Assembly (NCBI RefSeq): GCF_003268675.1
Contig: NZ_CP029378.1
Coordinates: 4,712,001 to 4,776,000, forward strand
Reading direction: 5' to 3'
Length of the DNA: 64,000 bases
Origin: Streptomyces bacillaris
Lineage (GTDB): Bacteria > Actinomycetota > Actinomycetes > Streptomycetales > Streptomycetaceae
Shown here in pieces: positions 8,464 through 15,790 of this stretch; within the stretch, counting starts at the first letter, position 1, and each line of letters opens with the position of its first letter. The position numbers and the translations under genes were made by a program. The notes under the pieces are model-generated. The model ran no database searches. It was not told where the DNA came from and was given only the letters and a program-made list of their open reading frames with translations.

Positions 8464-10790
8464 CCGCGGAACCGCGAGCCGCCGCCGACCGCCGCACCTT
8501 CATCCCGCTCGACCCCTCCCTCGCCCCGCCCGGTACCCGCGCCTTCCGCGACGCCGGTGGCATCCCGGCCGACCAGTGGCACGCCGACCAGAACGGCGAG
8601 ACGCTCGTCCCCACCCACTGCTGCTTCTGCGGCGTCCAGTGCGGGATGTATCTGCGGGTGGACCGCGGCGGCAAGGTCTTCGGCGTCGAACCCCGCAACC
8701 ACGACATCAACCGGATGCGGCTCTGCCCCAAGGGCATCAACGCCTACCAGCAGGTCAACCACCCCGACCGGCTCACCGCCCCGCTCATGCGCCGCTCCCG
8801 CGACGAGGAGTTCCGCGAGGTCTCCTGGGACGAGGCGCTCGACTTCACCGTCTCCGAGATCGAGCGCATCCAGCGGACCTACGGCAACGACGCCTTCGGG
8901 CTCCTCGGCGGCGCCAGCCTCTTCTCCGAGAAGACGTATCTGGTGGGCAAGTTCGCCCGGGTCGCCCTCAAGTCCCGGCACGTCGACTACAACGGCCGCC
9001 TCTGCATGGTCAGCGCGGCCGGTGCCAACAAGCTGGCCTTCGGCATCGACCGGGCCGGCAACCCCTTCTCCGACATCCTCCTCACCGACTGCCTGCTCAT
9101 CGCCGGTTCCAACGTGGGCGAGTGCTTCCCCGTGATGACCCAGTACGTCTGGGGAGCCCGGGACCGCGGGGCGAGCCTCATCGTCGTCGACCCGCGCGAG
9201 ACCGCCATCGCCCGGACCGCCGACATCCACGTCGCCCTCAAGCCCGGCACCGACTCGGCCTTCTTCACCTCCGTACTGAACGTCGTCATCGCCGAAGGGC
9301 TCACCGACGAGCACTACCTCGCCACCCACGCCACCGGCTGGGAGGAGGTCAAGGCCAAGGCCGCCGAGTATCCGCCGTCCCGCGCCGCCGCCATCTGCGG
9401 CGTCTCCGCCGAGCAGATCGTCCAGGTCGCCCGCGCCTTCGCCCGCGCCCCGAAGGCCATGGCCTGGCACGCCCGGGGCATCGAGCACCACTCGCAGGGC
9501 GTCGAGAACTGCCTCTCCGTGATCAACCTGTGCACCGCCACCGGCCACATCGGCAAACCCGGTGCCGGATACGGAACCATCACCGGCCAGGGCAACGGGC
9601 AGGGCGGCCGCGAGCACGGCCAGAAGTCCGACCTCCTCCCGGGCGGACGCTCCATCACCAACCCCGAGCACCGCCGTCAGATCTGCGAGATCTGGGGCAT
9701 CGAGGAGTCCGAACTCCCGCCCGCCGGAACCTCCATGATGGAGATGGTCTGGCAGATGCGGCGCCGCGAGATCCGCGGCCTGATCGGCATCTGCAACAAC
9801 CCCTTCGTCTCCCTCCCCAACTACGGGGTGGTCAAGGAGGGGTACGACGCCACCGAGTTCCACGCCCAGTTCGACTTCTTCCTCTCCGAGACCGCCGCCG
9901 CCGCCGCCCACGTCGTCCTCCCTGTCACCACCTGGGCCGAGGACGAAGGGGTGATGGCCAACGCCGAGGCCCGGGTGGTCAAGCACAACAAGGCCCAGGA
10001 CCCGCCCCCCGGCGTCCGCACCGACACCTGGGTCATGTGCGAACTCGCCCGCCGCCTCGGCGCCGGCGACAAATTCGCCTTCCCCGACTCCCGGGCGGTC
10101 TTCGAGGAACTCCGCACCGCCTCCGCCGGCACCGTCAACGACTACTACGGCATCACCTACGAACGGCTGGAGGAGACCGGCGGCATCGCCTGGCCCTGCC
10201 CCTCCACCGACCACCCCGGCACCCCGCGCCTCTTCGAGGACGGGAAGACCTACCACCCCGACGGGAAGATCCACCTCCAGGTCGTCGAGTGGCACCCGCC
10301 GATGGACCCGTACGACGACGAGTTCCCCATGTCGCTCACCACCGGCCGGACCGTGGCCCACTTCCTCTCCGGCAACCAGACCCGCAGGCTCGGCGCCCTC
10401 GTGGAGCAGACCCCGCGCCCCTGGGCCGAGATCCACCCCTCCCACGGCTTCCGCAACGGCGAGCCCGTACGGATCGTGACCCGGCGCGGCAGCGAGGTCT
10501 TCCCCGCCCTGGTCACCGAGGCGATCCGCCCCGACACCGTCTTCGTCCCCTACCACTGGCCCGTCCCCACCGCGGCCAACGCCCTCACCATCGACGCGCT
10601 CGACCCCCGCTCCAAGATCCCCGAGTACAAGGTGTGCGCCTGCCGCATCGAGCACGCCGACCGGATCGACGAGGTCCCCGCCCCGCCGGTCGCCCCCGGC
10701 CATGTCGCCTACCCGGAGACCCAGGTCTCGCGTACCGACCCGCTGCCGCCCACGTCCCCCCAGGGCCGTGGCACCTCGGAGAGGAGCTGA
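8460..10790 (+). CDS. Molybdopterin oxidoreductase catalytic subunit (NarB/NasA/FdhF-like)
   Basis: bis-MGD enzyme of 776 residues. An N-terminal [4Fe-4S] site is formed by Cys54, Cys57, Cys61 (CFCGVQC) and Cys89 (LCPKG). Cys182 in YNGRLCMVSAAG sits where periplasmic and assimilatory nitrate reductases and formate dehydrogenases place the Mo ligand. Later motifs include GSNVGECFPV, VVDPRETAIARTADIH, GTITGQGNGQGGREHGQ and the C-terminal MGD fold (LTTGRTVAHFLSGNQTRR). No Tat signal is visible, so the domain should face the cytoplasm. The substrate is not predictable with confidence. GTG overlaps the upstream stop. The frame is open far upstream but that part is shadow. Confidence 0.88.
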   Translation: MTAEPRAAADRRTFIPLDPSLAPPGTRAFRDAGGIPADQWHADQNGETLVPTHCCFCGVQCGMYLRVDRGGKVFGVEPRNHDINRMRLCPKGINAYQQVNHPDRLTAPLMRRSRDEEFREVSWDEALDFTVSEIERIQRTYGNDAFGLLGGASLFSEKTYLVGKFARVALKSRHVDYNGRLCMVSAAGANKLAFGIDRAGNPFSDILLTDCLLIAGSNVGECFPVMTQYVWGARDRGASLIVVDPRETAIARTADIHVALKPGTDSAFFTSVLNVVIAEGLTDEHYLATHATGWEEVKAKAAEYPPSRAAAICGVSAEQIVQVARAFARAPKAMAWHARGIEHHSQGVENCLSVINLCTATGHIGKPGAGYGTITGQGNGQGGREHGQKSDLLPGGRSITNPEHRRQICEIWGIEESELPPAGTSMMEMVWQMRRREIRGLIGICNNPFVSLPNYGVVKEGYDATEFHAQFDFFLSETAAAAAHVVLPVTTWAEDEGVMANAEARVVKHNKAQDPPPGVRTDTWVMCELARRLGAGDKFAFPDSRAVFEELRTASAGTVNDYYGITYERLEETGGIAWPCPSTDHPGTPRLFEDGKTYHPDGKIHLQVVEWHPPMDPYDDEFPMSLTTGRTVAHFLSGNQTRRLGALVEQTPRPWAEIHPSHGFRNGEPVRIVTRRGSEVFPALVTEAIRPDTVFVPYHWPVPTAANALTIDALDPRSKIPEYKVCACRIEHADRIDEVPAPPVAPGHVAYPETQVSRTDPLPPTSPQGRGTSERS

Positions 10791-10796
10791 AGGCCC

Positions 10797-11399
10797 ATGA
10801 TGGGCAGAACGATCTTCATCGACCCGGGGCGCTGCATCGGCTGCCAGGCCTGTGTCTCCGCCTGCCGCGAATGCGACTCGCACCGCGGCAAATCGATGAT
10901 CCATCTCGACTACACCGACGAGGGTCACTCCGTCGCCTCCCTTCCGACCGTCTGTATGCACTGCGAGGACCCGGTCGCCCCCTGCGCCGAGGTCTGCCCC
11001 GCCGACGCGATCCTGGTGACCGCCGACGGTGTGGTGCAGCAGGCCGACACCACCCGCTGCATCGGCTGCGCCAACTGCGTCAACGCCTGCCCCTTCGGCG
11101 TACCGAAGATCGACCTCGGCGCCAAGCTCCAGCTGAAGTGCAACCTCTGTTACGACCGCACCGCCTACGGCCTCGCCCCCATGTGCGCCACCGTCTGCCC
11201 GACCGGCGCCCTCTTCTACGGGACCGTCGAGGAGCTCCAGGCCGAGCGCCCCGGCGTCCAGGTCGCCGACACCTTCGTCTTCGGCGAGACCGAGGTCCGC
11301 ACCGGCGTGGCCATGGTCGTCCCCGCCGAGAAGGTGCAGTGGCCGGTCCCCGGTGGGCTGCCCGTCGTCGAGATCAACGGGAAGGACGTCCGCCGATGA
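10797..11399 (+). CDS. 4Fe-4S dicluster electron-transfer subunit (NrfC/HycB-like)
   Basis: Ferredoxin-like subunit of 200 residues with four cysteine blocks: CIGCQACVSACREC, CMHCEDPVAPCAEVCP, CIGCANCVNACPFGV and CNLCYDRTAYGLAPMCATVC. This is the standard arrangement for four [4Fe-4S] clusters. It should pass electrons between the Mo subunit and the membrane or Rieske partner. It starts 6 nt after the previous stop; GAGGAG and GAAGG precede the ATG. A second ATG at 10800 is equally possible. Its stop overlaps the next start as ATGA. Confidence 0.92.
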   Translation: MMGRTIFIDPGRCIGCQACVSACRECDSHRGKSMIHLDYTDEGHSVASLPTVCMHCEDPVAPCAEVCPADAILVTADGVVQQADTTRCIGCANCVNACPFGVPKIDLGAKLQLKCNLCYDRTAYGLAPMCATVCPTGALFYGTVEELQAERPGVQVADTFVFGETEVRTGVAMVVPAEKVQWPVPGGLPVVEINGKDVRR

Positions 11400-12109
11400 G
11401 CGTCACCGAACAGCAGCCGGGCGGCGAGCGCCCGGCCGGGGGAGACCCGCGCGAGGCGCTCCAGGACCGGATCGCCGCCGACTCCCTCACCACCCGGCGC
11501 GACTACCTCCGGATCGTCACCACCGTCTCCGGCGGCCTCGCCCTCGGCGGCATCGGCGTGGCCGCGGGCATCCTGCACCGCCACGGCGACGACGAGGACG
11601 GCAAGGCCCCCGAGGCCAGACGCATCGCCCAGCAGCTCCCGCCCGGCGAGTCCATCGCCTTCCGCTACCCGGGCGAGGAGGACCGGGCCGTCGCCGTACG
11701 GCTCGACGACGGCACCCTCGTCGGCTACTCCGCCGTCTGCACCCACCTCGCCTGCGCCGTCCTGTGGCGCAAGGACCGGGGGCGGGAGGGCGAGCTGTAC
11801 TGCCCCTGCCACGAGGGCGTCTTCGACGCCCGCTCCGGTGAGGTGACCGCTGGCCCGCCCCCGCGCGGACTGCCGAAGGTCGTCGTCATCGAGGAGGAGG
11901 ACGGCAGCATCTGGGCGATCGGGACCACCCGCTCCGGTGAGAGCGTCGAGGCGGGTCTCTGCCGCCGGCTCGGGGGCGAGCGCCCCGACCTCGCCGCCCG
12001 TATCGGCTGCCCCGACATCGGCGGCGGCGCCGAAGCCCCGCCCCGGGCACCGGGCCCCGGGGCTTCCCCCACCGCCGATGCCACCGAGACGCCGGGCGGG
12101 CGGGCATGA
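11396..12109 (+). CDS. Rieske 2Fe-2S protein with Tat-like anchor
   Basis: Protein of 237 residues. TTRRDYLRI (Arg34-Arg35) followed by a hydrophobic stretch to about residue 60 resembles an uncleaved Tat signal anchor, placing the Rieske domain outside the membrane. The cluster ligands are Cys115-Thr-His117 and Cys136-Pro-Cys138-His139, with Cys120 and Cys138 available for the disulfide. A Pro/Ala-rich tail follows. A Rieske subunit inside a molybdopterin operon is unusual; the family recalls the cytochrome bc1 iron-sulfur protein but no cytochrome b or c1 gene is adjacent. ATGA overlaps at both ends imply tight translational coupling. Confidence 0.9.
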   Translation: MSVTEQQPGGERPAGGDPREALQDRIAADSLTTRRDYLRIVTTVSGGLALGGIGVAAGILHRHGDDEDGKAPEARRIAQQLPPGESIAFRYPGEEDRAVAVRLDDGTLVGYSAVCTHLACAVLWRKDRGREGELYCPCHEGVFDARSGEVTAGPPPRGLPKVVVIEEEDGSIWAIGTTRSGESVEAGLCRRLGGERPDLAARIGCPDIGGGAEAPPRAPGPGASPTADATETPGGRA

Positions 12110-12501
12110 GCGACGCCCCGCACCCCGAGCAGCCGCTGCCGCCCCCGGGCAGCCACTACCCGACGTACCACCCGGGCAGCGCCGACCCCGCGCTGAACCG
12201 GCCCGTCCATGAGCGGTATCCCCAGATCCGCCCCACCAGCGGGTACGGAGACCCGCGCGTCCGCCGCACCGGGCCCGGCCCCGGCGCGGGCACCGACCAG
12301 GAACCCGAGCGCTCCTCGAAGCTCACGGCGCGCCTCGCGCTGGCGATGACCGTGGTCGTCGGCCAGCTCTGGGGGCTGACCGTGCTGATCGACGAGTGGA
12401 TGGAGGGCAACACCGGCACGGCCTGGTGGGGAGCCGGCTTCCTCTGCCTGTCGTTCCTCGCCGTGCTGGCCATCTGGCTGCTCGACCCGAAGGACCGCTG
12501 A
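12106..12501 (+). CDS. Small two-helix membrane protein of the Mo/Rieske operon
   Basis: Protein of 131 residues: a Pro-rich soluble N terminus of about 70 residues, then two transmembrane helices (LALAMTVVVGQLWGLTVLI and WGAGFLCLSFLAVLAIWLL) ending in DPKDR. I do not recognise a named family. It overlaps the Rieske stop (ATGA) and closes the operon, so it is likely an assembly or anchoring subunit of the complex. Confidence 0.82.
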   Translation: MSDAPHPEQPLPPPGSHYPTYHPGSADPALNRPVHERYPQIRPTSGYGDPRVRRTGPGPGAGTDQEPERSSKLTARLALAMTVVVGQLWGLTVLIDEWMEGNTGTAWWGAGFLCLSFLAVLAIWLLDPKDR

Positions 12502-12559
12502 CCGCCGCCCTCGACGGCCGTCGCCCGGACCCGACTGCCGACGGCCGTACCCTGGAACC

Positions 12560-12799
12560 ATGAGTGCCGCCCCCGCCCCCGGTCCGCGAGACGCGAAGCA
12601 GCAGCAGCCCCAGGCACAGCAGCCACAGGTACAGCCGCCGCGGGAACCGAAGCCCAAGCCGGTTCTGATCTTCGACGATCCGCTGGACCAGCAGTCCGCG
12701 GACGACACGGACCGGGGATGGGGCGAGCGGCCCTCGGGCGGCTCCGGCGCCGCCGACCTCGCCCGCTTCCTCGACGAGAAGCCGCCCCACCACATCTGA
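12560..12799 (+). CDS. Small conserved hypothetical protein
   Basis: Protein of 79 residues, Gln/Pro-rich for the first 35 positions (QQQPQAQQPQVQPP), then KPVLIFDDPLDQQ and a C-terminal LARFLDEKPPHHI. No family function is known to me. No Shine-Dalgarno sequence is present; TACCCT (12548-12553) lies exactly 6 nt before the ATG, pointing to a leaderless transcript separate from the Mo operon ending 58 bp upstream. It converges on mscL. Confidence 0.72.
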   Translation: MSAAPAPGPRDAKQQQPQAQQPQVQPPREPKPKPVLIFDDPLDQQSADDTDRGWGERPSGGSGAADLARFLDEKPPHHI

Positions 12800-12824
12800 A
12801 CCGGTGACCGGCGGACTACCGCAG

Positions 12825-13382
12825 CTAGTCCCGGCCCGGCAGCGCCCCGCCGCTCTCGCCGGGCCCACCGGCGCCCCCGGCACCAGGTCCGCCGACACCG
12901 GGTCCGCCGACACCGGCCGCGCCGCCACCACCGCGCTGCGCGACCAGGGCGTCGCGGATCTCCTTGAGCACCTCCAGCTCGCTGACCTCCAGCGTCTCCT
13001 GCACGCCCTCCTTCGCGGCCTGCATCTGCGCCCGCCTGGCCAGGTACTTGGCCATCGGCAGCACCAGCAGGAAGTACACGACGGCGGCGGTGATCAGGAA
13101 GCTGAGGGCGGCGCTGAGCACGGACCCCCACAGGATCTCGATCCCGTCCATCTCGCCGGTGGCCGGATCCGTCGTGCACGGGCCCCGGAGGCAGGAGCTG
13201 TAGCTGTCCAGGTCCTGCGTGCCGAACGCGCCGACCAGCGGATTGATGATGCCCTTGACGAACGCGTTCACGATGTTCGTGAACGCGGCGCCGATGACGA
13301 CGGCCACCGCCAGATCGATCACATTGCCGCGCGTCAGGAAGGCCTTGAAGCCCTCCAGGAGACTGACCTTCTTCTCGCTCAC
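12825..13382 (-). CDS. mscL: Large-conductance mechanosensitive channel MscL
   Basis: Tension-gated channel of 185 residues that releases solutes on hypo-osmotic shock. SLLEGFKAFLTRGNVIDLAV is the classic N-terminal and TM1 start; TM1 runs to about residue 45, the periplasmic loop includes CLRGPCTT with two Cys, and TM2 is SFLITAAVVYFLLVLPMAKY. The GTG at 13382 was chosen for AAGAAGG 8 nt upstream and the family N terminus. Odd: after the cytoplasmic helix (VLKEIRDALVAQRG) there is a Gly/Ala/Pro-rich tail of about 35 residues, encoded by short GC-rich repeats, absent from most MscL proteins. Confidence 0.95.
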   Translation of the reverse strand: MSEKKVSLLEGFKAFLTRGNVIDLAVAVVIGAAFTNIVNAFVKGIINPLVGAFGTQDLDSYSSCLRGPCTTDPATGEMDGIEILWGSVLSAALSFLITAAVVYFLLVLPMAKYLARRAQMQAAKEGVQETLEVSELEVLKEIRDALVAQRGGGGAAGVGGPGVGGPGAGGAGGPGESGGALPGRD

Positions 13383-13495
13383 AGGTGAGCCTTCTTTCGC
13401 ATGTGCGGTGAGGGGAGCAAACTGCTCCGCCACCTAAGGCGGGAGAAGGCGAAACTGTCCAATCCGGTAATGCGCACGGGTGACTTGAGAGCGCG

Positions 13496-14170
13496 TCAGT
13501 TCGCATCGGACACCGCCACCGCCAGCCGCCCCGCAGCGCCCGCCCCCAGCAGCGCCGTGGCGGTGGACCGCTCCACCGACAGCATCACCAGCGCCCCGTC
13601 GGGCGCCGGGCCCCCGTCGGCGGCCCCGCCCGGCACCCGGGCCACCCGCACGTCCCGCGCGACCAGCCGGGCGTCGTCGCCCGCCTCACCGACCGCGATC
13701 ACATCGACCCGGTCTCCCGGGCGCAGCAGCCGTACCGTCGCCGCGTCGGCGATCCGCACCGGCGCGGAGACGAGCCGAGCGGACGGCCGCCCGGCCCCCA
13801 CCGTCGTATCGGACGCCGCACCGGGCGCAGCCGCGCCAGGGACCGGCATCCCCGAGACCCCCGTGCTCGGGGATGCCGTGTCCGAGGCCGCCGCTTCCGG
13901 GGCGCCCGCGCCGGAACCGGCGCTGCTCAGGCCGCCCGTCGTGGCCAGGGCCGCGCCCGCCAGGGCGAGCCCCGTGGCGAGCGTGCGCCGCCGCCTGCGC
14001 AGGATCCGCCGCAGCCGGTACGCCCCGCCGCCCCGCACCCGCAGGGGCGCGAACGGCCCCACCCCGCACGGCGCGGGCGGCGGCGCCGGGGGCCTGGGCG
14101 GCGGCTTCACACGGCCGGAGGCACCTGGGGGAGTGGTGTGGTCGGGGAGGGGGAAGGAGGGCGGAGACAT
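13496..14170 (-). CDS. SAF-domain membrane protein (CpaB/RcpC-like)
   Basis: Protein of 224 residues. A Pro-rich cytoplasmic N terminus and a very basic patch (YRLRRILRRRRRTLA) precede one membrane helix (LATGLALAGAALATTGGL). The extracytoplasmic part ends in a SAF/RcpC-like domain: APVRIADAATVRLLRPGDRV then VLMLSVE-like strands. SAF domains occur in CpaB proteins of Flp/Tad pili, but no pilus genes are nearby, so a pilus role is only a possibility. The start at 14170 has AGGTGAAG upstream. mscL lies downstream in the same direction. Confidence 0.82.
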   Translation of the reverse strand: MSPPSFPLPDHTTPPGASGRVKPPPRPPAPPPAPCGVGPFAPLRVRGGGAYRLRRILRRRRRTLATGLALAGAALATTGGLSSAGSGAGAPEAAASDTASPSTGVSGMPVPGAAAPGAASDTTVGAGRPSARLVSAPVRIADAATVRLLRPGDRVDVIAVGEAGDDARLVARDVRVARVPGGAADGGPAPDGALVMLSVERSTATALLGAGAAGRLAVAVSDAN

Positions 14171-14268
14171 GGCTTCACCTGCGATCGGACGCGACGAGGG
14201 GAGTCCGGCCGGAGGTCCCGGCCGAACTCCCCTCACGATCCACGATCCGCGCACATCCCGCTGGGGCC

Positions 14269-14277
14269 TGTGGACAA
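14269..14277 (-). promoter_or_regulatory. Perfect DnaA-box sequence
   Basis: TGTGGACAA is the complement of TTGTCCACA, the preferred Streptomyces DnaA box. A weaker TTGTGGAAA lies 9 bp further on. It sits in the gap between MTA phosphorylase and the SAF-domain gene. A single box may be chance. Confidence 0.3.
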
Positions 14278-14350
14278 CCCCGGGATTGTGGAAAACTCCG
14301 TCACCCGATCCGGTGGACCGGCCCTCCCCCGTGATCCAGCGGCACTTGCC

Positions 14351-15226
14351 CTACGGCAGCGCGATCCCCGTGTCGATCCCGTCCAGCGCATGGGCGCAGA
14401 TGCAGTTGCGGCTCCCCGTCGCCGGCAGCCCGCCCACCGCGTCGAACAGCACCGACCGGAGCCGGTCCACGTTGGCCGCGAAGACCCGGAGCACCTCCTC
14501 GTGGGAGACGCCCTCACCGGCCTCGGCGCCCGCGTCCAGGTCGGTCACGAGGGTCATCGTGGTGTAGCAGAGCCCCAGTTCCCGGGCGAGTACGGCTTCC
14601 GGATGCCCGGTCATCCCCACCACCGACCAGCCCATCGCCGCATGCCAGCGGGATTCCGCCCGGGTGGAGAAGCGGGGCCCCTCGACGACCACCAGGGTGC
14701 CGCCGTCCACCGGCTCCCAGTCGTGGCCGCGCGCCGCCGCCAGCGCCGCCTTACGGCCCTCGGGGCAGTACGGATCGGCGAAGCCCAGGTGCACGACGGC
14801 GGGCACGGTCCCGTCGGCGCGGGTCTCACCGTCGTAGTAGGTCTGCACCCGGTTCTTGGTGCGGTCCACCAGCTGGTCCGGGACGAGGAGCGTGCCCGGT
14901 CCGTACTCCGGGCGCAGCCCGCCGACGGCGCAGGGGCCCAGCACCTGGCGGACCCCGACGGCGCGCAGGGCCCAGAGGTTGGCCCGGTAGTTGATGCGGT
15001 GGGGCGGCAGGTGGTGGCCGCGGCCGTGGCGGGGCAGGAACGCCACCCGGCGGCCGCCGATCTCGCCGAGGAAGACCGAGTCGCTGGGCTTGCCGTAGGG
15101 GGTGTCCACGGTGACCTCGGTGACGTCCTCCAGGAAGGGGTAGAAGCCCGAGCCGCCGATGACACCGATCTCCGCGGAACCCTCGGTACCCGTACCGGAG
15201 CCCGTTTCCGTATGTGCGTTCGCCAT
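14351..15226 (-). CDS. mtnP: S-methyl-5-thioadenosine phosphorylase
   Basis: Cytosolic nucleoside phosphorylase of 291 residues that splits methylthioadenosine into adenine and methylthioribose-1-phosphate for methionine salvage. Family motifs: EIGVIGGSGFY (phosphate loop), FLPRHGRGHHLPPHRINYRA, EGPRFSTRAES and VVGMTGHPEAVLARELGLCY. The ATG at 15226 is preceded by TACGGT exactly 6 nt upstream and no clear ribosome site, so it is probably leaderless. The 14-residue N-terminal extension before EIGVIGG is species-specific. An MTI phosphorylase activity cannot be excluded from sequence. Confidence 0.92.
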   Translation of the reverse strand: MANAHTETGSGTGTEGSAEIGVIGGSGFYPFLEDVTEVTVDTPYGKPSDSVFLGEIGGRRVAFLPRHGRGHHLPPHRINYRANLWALRAVGVRQVLGPCAVGGLRPEYGPGTLLVPDQLVDRTKNRVQTYYDGETRADGTVPAVVHLGFADPYCPEGRKAALAAARGHDWEPVDGGTLVVVEGPRFSTRAESRWHAAMGWSVVGMTGHPEAVLARELGLCYTTMTLVTDLDAGAEAGEGVSHEEVLRVFAANVDRLRSVLFDAVGGLPATGSRNCICAHALDGIDTGIALP

Positions 15227-15320
15227 GTGATCACCGTATCCGGAGGAGCGATTTCCGGGACAGACGCGAAGGGACCCGCCGACCGGACCCACCGTGTGTG
15301 CACACAGAGGTCCACACACG

Positions 15321-15356
15321 ACCGGACCCCGCCGAGTGGTCTCGGCGGGGTCCGGT
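15321..15356 (-). terminator. Strong hairpin terminator of fmdB
   Basis: A perfect 16-bp stem (15321-15336 with 15341-15356) closes on a TGGT loop. It lies 36 bp beyond the fmdB stop on the minus strand and before mtnP, so it should stop fmdB transcripts. Confidence 0.85.
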
Positions 15357-15391
15357 GAAAAGCAGGTGGTGCAGGTGGGGCGTACGCGGGC

Positions 15392-15724
15392 TCAGGCGGC
15401 CGACGTACCGCTCGACGACGAGGCCGGCGCGGGGGCCGACGACGAGGAGGCGGACGACTTCGTGTCCGAACCCGTCGACGTCGACGAGGACGAACCCGAG
15501 TCGGACGACTTCGAGGTCGACGAGGCCGGCGTGCTGCTCGACGAGGAGCCGCGGCTGTCGTTCCGGTAGAAACCGGAACCCTTGAAGACGATGCCGACCG
15601 CAGAGAACACCTTCTTCAGGCGTCCGTCGCAGCTCGGGCACACGGTCAGGGCATCATCGGTGAACTTCTGCACCGCCTCGAGGCCCTCGCCGCACTCGGT
15701 GCACTGGTACTGATAGGTCGGCAC
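15392..15724 (-). CDS. FmdB-family zinc-ribbon protein
   Basis: Small protein of 110 residues. The N-terminal zinc ribbon is MPTYQYQCTECG then VCPSCDG, giving four Cys ligands, followed by KKVFSAVGIVFKGSGFYRND. The last 60 residues are an unusual Ser/Thr/Ala/Asp-rich tail without visible fold. The family was named after a putative formamidase regulator; its true role is unknown. The GTG start has AGGAGGAG a few nt upstream. A CIRCE-like element sits immediately before that ribosome site, so heat-shock control by HrcA is likely. Confidence 0.9.
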   Translation of the reverse strand: MPTYQYQCTECGEGLEAVQKFTDDALTVCPSCDGRLKKVFSAVGIVFKGSGFYRNDSRGSSSSSTPASSTSKSSDSGSSSSTSTGSDTKSSASSSSAPAPASSSSGTSAA

Positions 15725-15733
15725 TTGCTCCTC

Positions 15734-15760
15734 CTGGCACTCTCACTCAATGAGTGCTAA
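15734..15760. promoter_or_regulatory. CIRCE-like HrcA operator in the fmdB leader
   Basis: CTGGCACTC (15734-15742), nine nt, then GAGTGCTAA (15752-15760). The CIRCE consensus is TTAGCACTC-N9-GAGTGCTAA: the right arm is perfect and the left differs at two outer bases, with exact 9-nt spacing. On the minus strand it directly abuts the fmdB ribosome site, as CIRCE does in groE leaders. Confidence 0.8.
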
Positions 15761-15790
15761 CGACGCTCCATACTGACGTATTCCGCGGGA

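Noticed and set aside
8430..10961. Open frame of 843 codons on the minus strand across the molybdopterin gene
   Set aside because: Gly/Val/Asp-rich shadow of the plus-strand gene; the plus frame has clear Fe-S and MGD motifs and correct codon bias.
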